Part shown: positions 58,890 to 64,000 of the stretch, in pieces
Layout: each line of letters opens with the position of its first letter
How positions within the stretch are numbered: the stretch's first letter is position 1
NCBI GenBank assembly: GCA_002245135.1
Contig: NGBS01000334.1
Span: 1 to 64,000 of the forward strand
From: Proteromonas lacertae
Lineage: Eukaryota > Sar > Bigyra > Opalinata > Proteromonadidae
DNA length: 64,000 nt
Reading direction: 5' to 3'
Made by a program: the position numbers and the translations under genes
Notes under the pieces: model-generated
What the model saw: the letters and a program-made list of their open reading frames with translations, nothing else
What the model was told of the DNA's origin: nothing
Database searches by the model: none

Positions 58890-60806
58890 ATGGCTGAAAG
58901 TACAGCAAAGGAAATGAGATTAGCAGGAGTTATTGGTTTAGATGGTATTTTTTGATACTTTTTATATTTGTTAATAGGAACAAATCCCAAAAGCATTTTA
59001 TACCATCCAGATGGTTTACATATTGTTTATTCTTTGGGTTCAACTGTAGTGATTAGAAATATAACTTCAGGAAAGCAAGTATTTTTGACTGGTCATACAG
59101 ATCGTGTATCATGTTTCGATATTAGTAAAGATGGTAAATACATTGCCTCTGGACAAATCACACATATGGGTTTTCTAGCTATTGTTATAGTATGGGATTT
59201 TGAAAAAGCAATACAAAATGGAAATATATACGAAGGACCTCACGAACGAGTATACACATTAGAACTACACAAAGTAAAAGTCCAAGCAGTTGCCTTTTCT
59301 CCATCAGGTGAATTCCTAACTACACTTGGTGGTCAAGATGATAATAATGTTGTCGTATGGGATATGAAGACAGGTGATGCAATCTGTGGTAGTCCATCTG
59401 CACCAGATACAAGTCTCTGTTTAGAATGGTATAACAATAGTGATGCAATATTTGTAACATGTGGACATGGAGGTATAAGAATATGGGAGTTTGATCGTCC
59501 AGGTAGAAAGATACATCCAACTGACTGTATGTTAGGACAATATAAAAGAACATTCTGTTCCTTAGCTATTAGTGAATCAGATGAATCAATCTTTGCAGGT
59601 ACTTTAACAGGTGATATATTAAGAGTAAGTGGTAATACTGCTAGATTAATATGTGCAGGTGATAAACGATATTCATTAGGAGTTACATCATTAAGATCAT
59701 ATACATGTGGTTCAGGTAATAGAGCAATGGATTACTTAATGTTTGGTACAGGAGATGGTATGATTGGTAGATGTAAGAGTTATGATAGAGAAATGAAACA
59801 AGAGTTTGTACAACAAGTAGATGGTGGTGTTACTGCTATTACAATAAGTCCTGATTTCAAGAAAATAATGATTAGTACAAATATGGGTAATAGATATGAA
59901 GCTCCAATAGAGAATATGAAACCAACATTGAAAGAAACATCTCATCATTCTCAAATTAATGATGTTGCATTCCCACAAGGATGTTCTGAATTATTTGCAA
60001 CTTGTAGTAAAGGTGAAATTAGATTATGGAATAGTCGAAATCGTAAGGAGTTATTACGTATTAGAGTTCCAAATCAAGATTGTTTATCTGTATTTATATC
60101 TCCAGATGGTAAATCAATAGTTAGTGGTTGGGATGATGGTAAAATCAGAGCATTTTATCCAGAAAGTGGTAAGTTATTATACGTTATTCATGATGCTCAT
60201 CAAGAGGGTGTTACTGCATTAGATATGACTCAAGATAGCCAGTTTATATTGAGTGGAGGAACAGATGGACAAGTCAGATTATGGAGGTTATTGCCACAGA
60301 AACAAAGAATGGAAGTGTCACTTAAAGAACATAAAGGAGGAGTTAACTTCATAAGAATCAGAAGTGATGGTTTACAAGCAATCTCTGCCTCTAATGATGG
60401 TTCTTGTTTGATATGGGATATGAAAAGATTCATTAGATTAGCTGCAGTATATGCAAGCACTATGTTTAAATGTGCTTTATACCATCCAGATCATAGTCAG
60501 TTCTTAACTTGTGGAAGTGATAGAAAGATTACATATTGGGATGCTGTTGATGCTAATGCAATAAGAATAGTTACACCTAAAGGATGTGATAGTGAGTTGA
60601 CTACTTTAGATATTACAGCAGACGGTGCTCATTTTGTAAGTGGAGGAGGTGATAAAGTGATAAGAATATGGGATTATGATGAAGGTTTTGTGGATATGGA
60701 AGGACATGGACATTCAGGAAGTATAACTAGAGCTGTCTATACACCTGATCAGAAGAATGTAGTATCTGTTGGAGCTGAAGGTGGTATTTTTATATGGAAT
60801 CTTTAA
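58890..60806 (+). CDS. CFAP52: CFAP52/WDR16-like WD40 axonemal protein
   Basis: Exon 1 (ATG at 58890, MAESTAKEMRLAGVIGLDG) joins through a 31-nt intron (about 58945-58975) to a single long exon. The total of about 631 residues is close to the roughly 620 of animal CFAP52. Repeated WD40 units run through the whole protein (GHTDRVSCFDIS...IVWDFEKA; VWDMKTGDA; IRLWNSRN; VRLWRLLP; LIWDMKRF; IRIWDYDE). Family-specific stretches include SGWDDGKIRAFYPESGKL and CGSDRKITYWD. CFAP52 is an inner-junction protein of doublet microtubules, so the organism makes motile cilia or flagella. The gene is intact, with high conservation. Confidence 0.93.
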
Positions 60807-60938
60807 TTATCTTTAATATTATATTCATCATCTTTATTATTTGCTTTTTTTTTTTAATTAAATATATATTTTGTTTGTTAAATATTCAAAATTATATATA
60901 AAGAAACAAATTTTAAATTCAAATTAACTAAATTTACC

Positions 60939-62011
60939 TCAGCATATTAAGCCATCTTCATTAATACTATATGTACAACTCATATTCATATTTGGCCCTT
61001 TTAAAACACTCATTTTAAACAAATTATTATTCAAATTCTCTAACAAATACTCTCTATCACTTACATAACTCCATATAACACCATTACCTACTTTATATTC
61101 GATTCTATTATCATTTGTTATATTACTAGTTGCTGCATTTGTTAATATTATTCCTATATTATACCTCGAACTAATCTCATGAATTAATTGATTAAATACA
61201 ATAATATCTTGTTGAACTAATGAAATAATAATAAATATATAATAATGAAAAAATACTGTTTTTATATTCATTATTTTCATATTGATTTGATAATAACAAA
61301 GGGTTTATACTATCAATTACAATTAATCTTAAACTATTATAAAATATATTATTGTTTCTTTCCATATTGTTTATTACTGAAATTAAGAACAATTTTAATT
61401 CATTTAATCGAAATACTCGTTTTATTCTTATTGCCTCTAATAATTTCATTTTCATATTAATATTCTAAAAAATTAATTAAAAAGTAATTATACTATATTT
61501 GTCCCTATTTGTTTGATTATTTTCAGTATATCAAAATTATTACTAGAATCAATATATATCACATTTCCTTCATTTTTCATTACATTATAACATATCAAAT
61601 GACAGAGACTGCTTTTACCTGTTCCACTTGATCCACTAAACTCATTTACACAATTACTGTATATTCCATTATCTAATAGCATATCAATACTTTCTATATT
61701 CAATGGAAATATCACATTAACACTTTTAGCTTTTTGTAAGTAACTTAATCCACTATTTGCTTTAATACTATACTTTTCTATTACATAACATCTTAAATGG
61801 TTTAACAACTACAATAGAAATATATGATAAACAAAAAATATACATCACAAGATAAACCACTATTTTTACTTAAACTATCAATATTTCTTTCTAAAAACCC
61901 TTCAACTGTTCGAATTGGAGGATCTACATTCGATAAACTATTAATAATTTTATCATCACATCCTATAGACAAAAGAGAAGGCATTTTTATATTTTTAAGA
62001 AATCCCGCCAA
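60939..62011 (-). CDS. RAD51D-like recombinase paralog
   Basis: Four exons join in phase, with introns at about 61809-61843, 61469-61496 and 61220-61259. The N terminus is a short helical domain (MPSLLSIGC...FLERNIDSLSKNSGLS), then IDMLLDNGIYSNCVNEFSGSS running into Walker A GSSGTGKSS, NVIYIDSSNNF, Walker B-like LRLIVIDSINPLLLS and IGIILTNAAT. The order and spacing match RAD51D better than RAD51 or XRCC3. RAD51D is part of the BCDX2 complex that supports RAD51 filaments in homologous recombination. The protein is slightly short (about 320 residues). The start may be the second Met (61984). There are no frame breaks. Confidence 0.72.
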
Positions 62012-62239
62012 AACTCAGATCATGAATGTAATTTACATTCTTTATACTTATTGTTGGTAATTAATTAAATTGAAGTGTATATACCAATTCAGAATACAAA
62101 ATTGGAAGTTCTGAAATTTAAAAAGTAATTAATAAAATTCTACAACAACCTTAATGCATGAATTAGATTTATTAAGTAATCAATACATAAACATTAACCA
62201 AATATTAACAACAACAATAATATAGACTAATTATCTCAT

Positions 62240-64000
62240 TTACTGATTCAACATTCCAACACTTCCATATTCTATTGCCAATAATATATTCTTTTTCATT
62301 GTCTCATAATCACTATAAGGAGGTAAATCCACTAAAAAGAAACAAGTATGAGCTGTTGGTAATTGAGATGGATCTCCAGCTTTTCTAATCTTGAATTTAG
62401 TTGCCCAATTATAAGTACATGGAATTCTTGTTACTCCCCATACAAAATAAATCCAACTACTCTTTTGCTCTTCAGTCAATTCATTCATCACAATCAGAAA
62501 TTGTTTATTACATCATCATCTTCATTATATCCTTCATATTGAGTGTTTCTCTTTAATGCAGATATATCAATTTCTTGACTTCCGCATATGAAATATTCTA
62601 ATTCTGATACACTTAAGAAATATAAAACATTTTCGTGTATAACACTATACAAACCATCTCTCATTGAATCAATTTGTTTATCAAATTCATTTATTCTGAA
62701 TTTATATATTTTATCTAACATTTCATCTCGATTTTCTAATGTTAATGAGATGTTTGATCCACCATCAATAAATTCTTCATATTCACCTATGAAATTAGAT
62801 ACAACACATTTCGTATCTTCATCAACTACATATGGGAAATCTTCATCAGAACATTCTTTAATACTGTTTATATAATTCACTATTATTGGATCAATAAATT
62901 CTAAATCTTTCATTGTTATATCTTCTGTTTTTCCTAACAATTTCTTCCATACTAAAGGTGGGAATGAGAATGGTAATGATAAATCATATCTTAATGATAT
63001 TCCCATCAGTATTCCAATGAATTTATACATATTTAATAAACTTGGACATTTCCATTTAGGATATGGCACAAATGTACCTGTTTTTCCACAATTTAACATT
63101 AATTTCAAATTTGGATTGAATATACTACTTACAATCTGAGTTATTGAATCTCTAAATAAACCACCAGCATCAATTCCTTCTTCACCTTTATACATAACAG
63201 TCATAAAGAATTTATTACATTTAAACAATTCTATAGGTTGATCTTTTAATTGTAAATACGCTTGAATAAACATTGAATGACTATGTAATGGATTATCAAA
63301 TACTACACTCTCTTCTTGTTTTGCAGCTAATGAATCAAATAATACTGGGAACTGGATTAATATCTACTGCATTCTGTTTTAAAATTGTGGATATGAAAGT
63401 AAATTTTTGTAAACGAGGTAATAGATAAAGTGATTCTTTCATTTGATTTCCTAAACAATTTGGATATTTTAATGAGAAATCTACTAATAAATAGAATATT
63501 TCCCATAATTGTATGAATTCATCAATTAATCTAAGTCTAAAATCTCTCAATAATTGTGGATAACTACATAATAATGGATATTTCTTCTCAAATCCTTCTT
63601 CTTGTCGGAAATGAATACCACCTCCTAGTTTATTGGCATTATAATATTTTATAATCTCTAAATCAGCTTCTATTGGCCATTTATGCATTTTTCATATAAA
63701 CTTAATATCTCTTCTTTGTTCTGATTTACAACATTAGATAACTTATCTCTCGGGAATCTACAAATTGAATCTACAATTACTGAAATACCATAGTATTCTT
63801 TATCTGTTGGAAAAACAGCACCTTCTTCTTTTGTTATTGAGAGACTAAATCCACTACATGTAGCTTTTATTATTGGTTGATATGGAGGTTTCACTATATG
63901 TTTTTGTTCTCCAATTTTTATCATTAAATGATATTTGGGTGGTAATCTAAAACGAGGATCAAAGAATATTCTACATTGCTCAGCACCAGGTATTGAATAT
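62240..64000 (-). pseudogene. HECT-domain E3 ubiquitin ligase, C-terminal part, frameshifted, cut by right edge
   Basis: The C-terminal lobe has LPTAHTCFFLVDLPPYSDYE, with the catalytic Cys that accepts ubiquitin. The N lobe has EEGIDAGGLFRDSITQI...LMLNCGKTGTFVPYPKW and FKFIGILMGISLRYDLSL-like segments (KFIGILMGIS). Upstream exons are helical, as in HERC/HECTD-type ligases. Frame changes are needed near 63685, 63345 and 62500 to keep the domain continuous, each fixable by one base. The rest of the gene lies beyond the right edge. Either it is a recent pseudogene or this stretch has sequencing indels; all key residues remain. Confidence 0.75.

Overview
The window is nuclear DNA of a flagellated, very AT-rich unicellular eukaryote that uses the standard genetic code. 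Most genes are split by tiny AT-rich introns (about 16-110 nt, usually beginning GTAT and ending TAG). A cilium/flagellum gene (CFAP52) shows that the organism builds axonemes. The lineage cannot be fixed from the sequence; an amoeboflagellate or a chytrid-like or anaerobic fungus would both fit. No rRNA, tRNA or CRISPR array was seen.

Left part (1-16.2 kb): a decayed alpha-2-macroglobulin-like gene running off the left edge; a TRAPPC10/Trs130-like trafficking gene; then a sugar block. That block has two paralogous hexose transporters in opposite orientation around a kinase relic, an HSP70 relic, a tandem tetraspanin-like gene and an intronless bacterial-type GH3 beta-glucosidase with one frameshift. 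Both transporters and the GH3 gene carry the same GAATCGRTATT motif just upstream of their start codons, suggesting co-regulated sugar release and uptake.

Middle (16.3-44.8 kb): housekeeping genes (MOCS3/UBA4, PIF1 helicase, a SAPS-type PP6/Sit4 phosphatase subunit, and an APE1/ExoIII endonuclease with a huge basic/acidic repeat tail). Next is the most striking gene of the window, at 25.7-32.6 kb: a nicotinamidase-like domain that has lost its catalytic Lys and Cys, followed by ankyrin repeats, a UBR box, two RyR domains, more ankyrin repeats and a polycystin/TRP-type cation channel. It is followed by a giant putative lipid-transfer protein with a C1 zinc finger, a WW-ankyrin protein, and a tandem pair of secretory-pathway DnaJ proteins.

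Right part: a 13.3-kb Polinton/Maverick-type element (44,959-58,228) with 105-bp terminal inverted repeats. It carries a double jelly-roll major capsid protein, a penton-like minor capsid protein, a retroviral-type integrase and a protein-primed-type family B DNA polymerase. The polymerase and integrase are broken by frameshifts while the capsid genes are open, and no packaging ATPase or maturation protease was recognised. A 639-bp fold-back element with a 6-bp target duplication is nested in one of its genes. Beyond it lie an LRR fragment, CFAP52, a RAD51D-like gene and a frameshifted HECT E3 ligase leaving the right edge.
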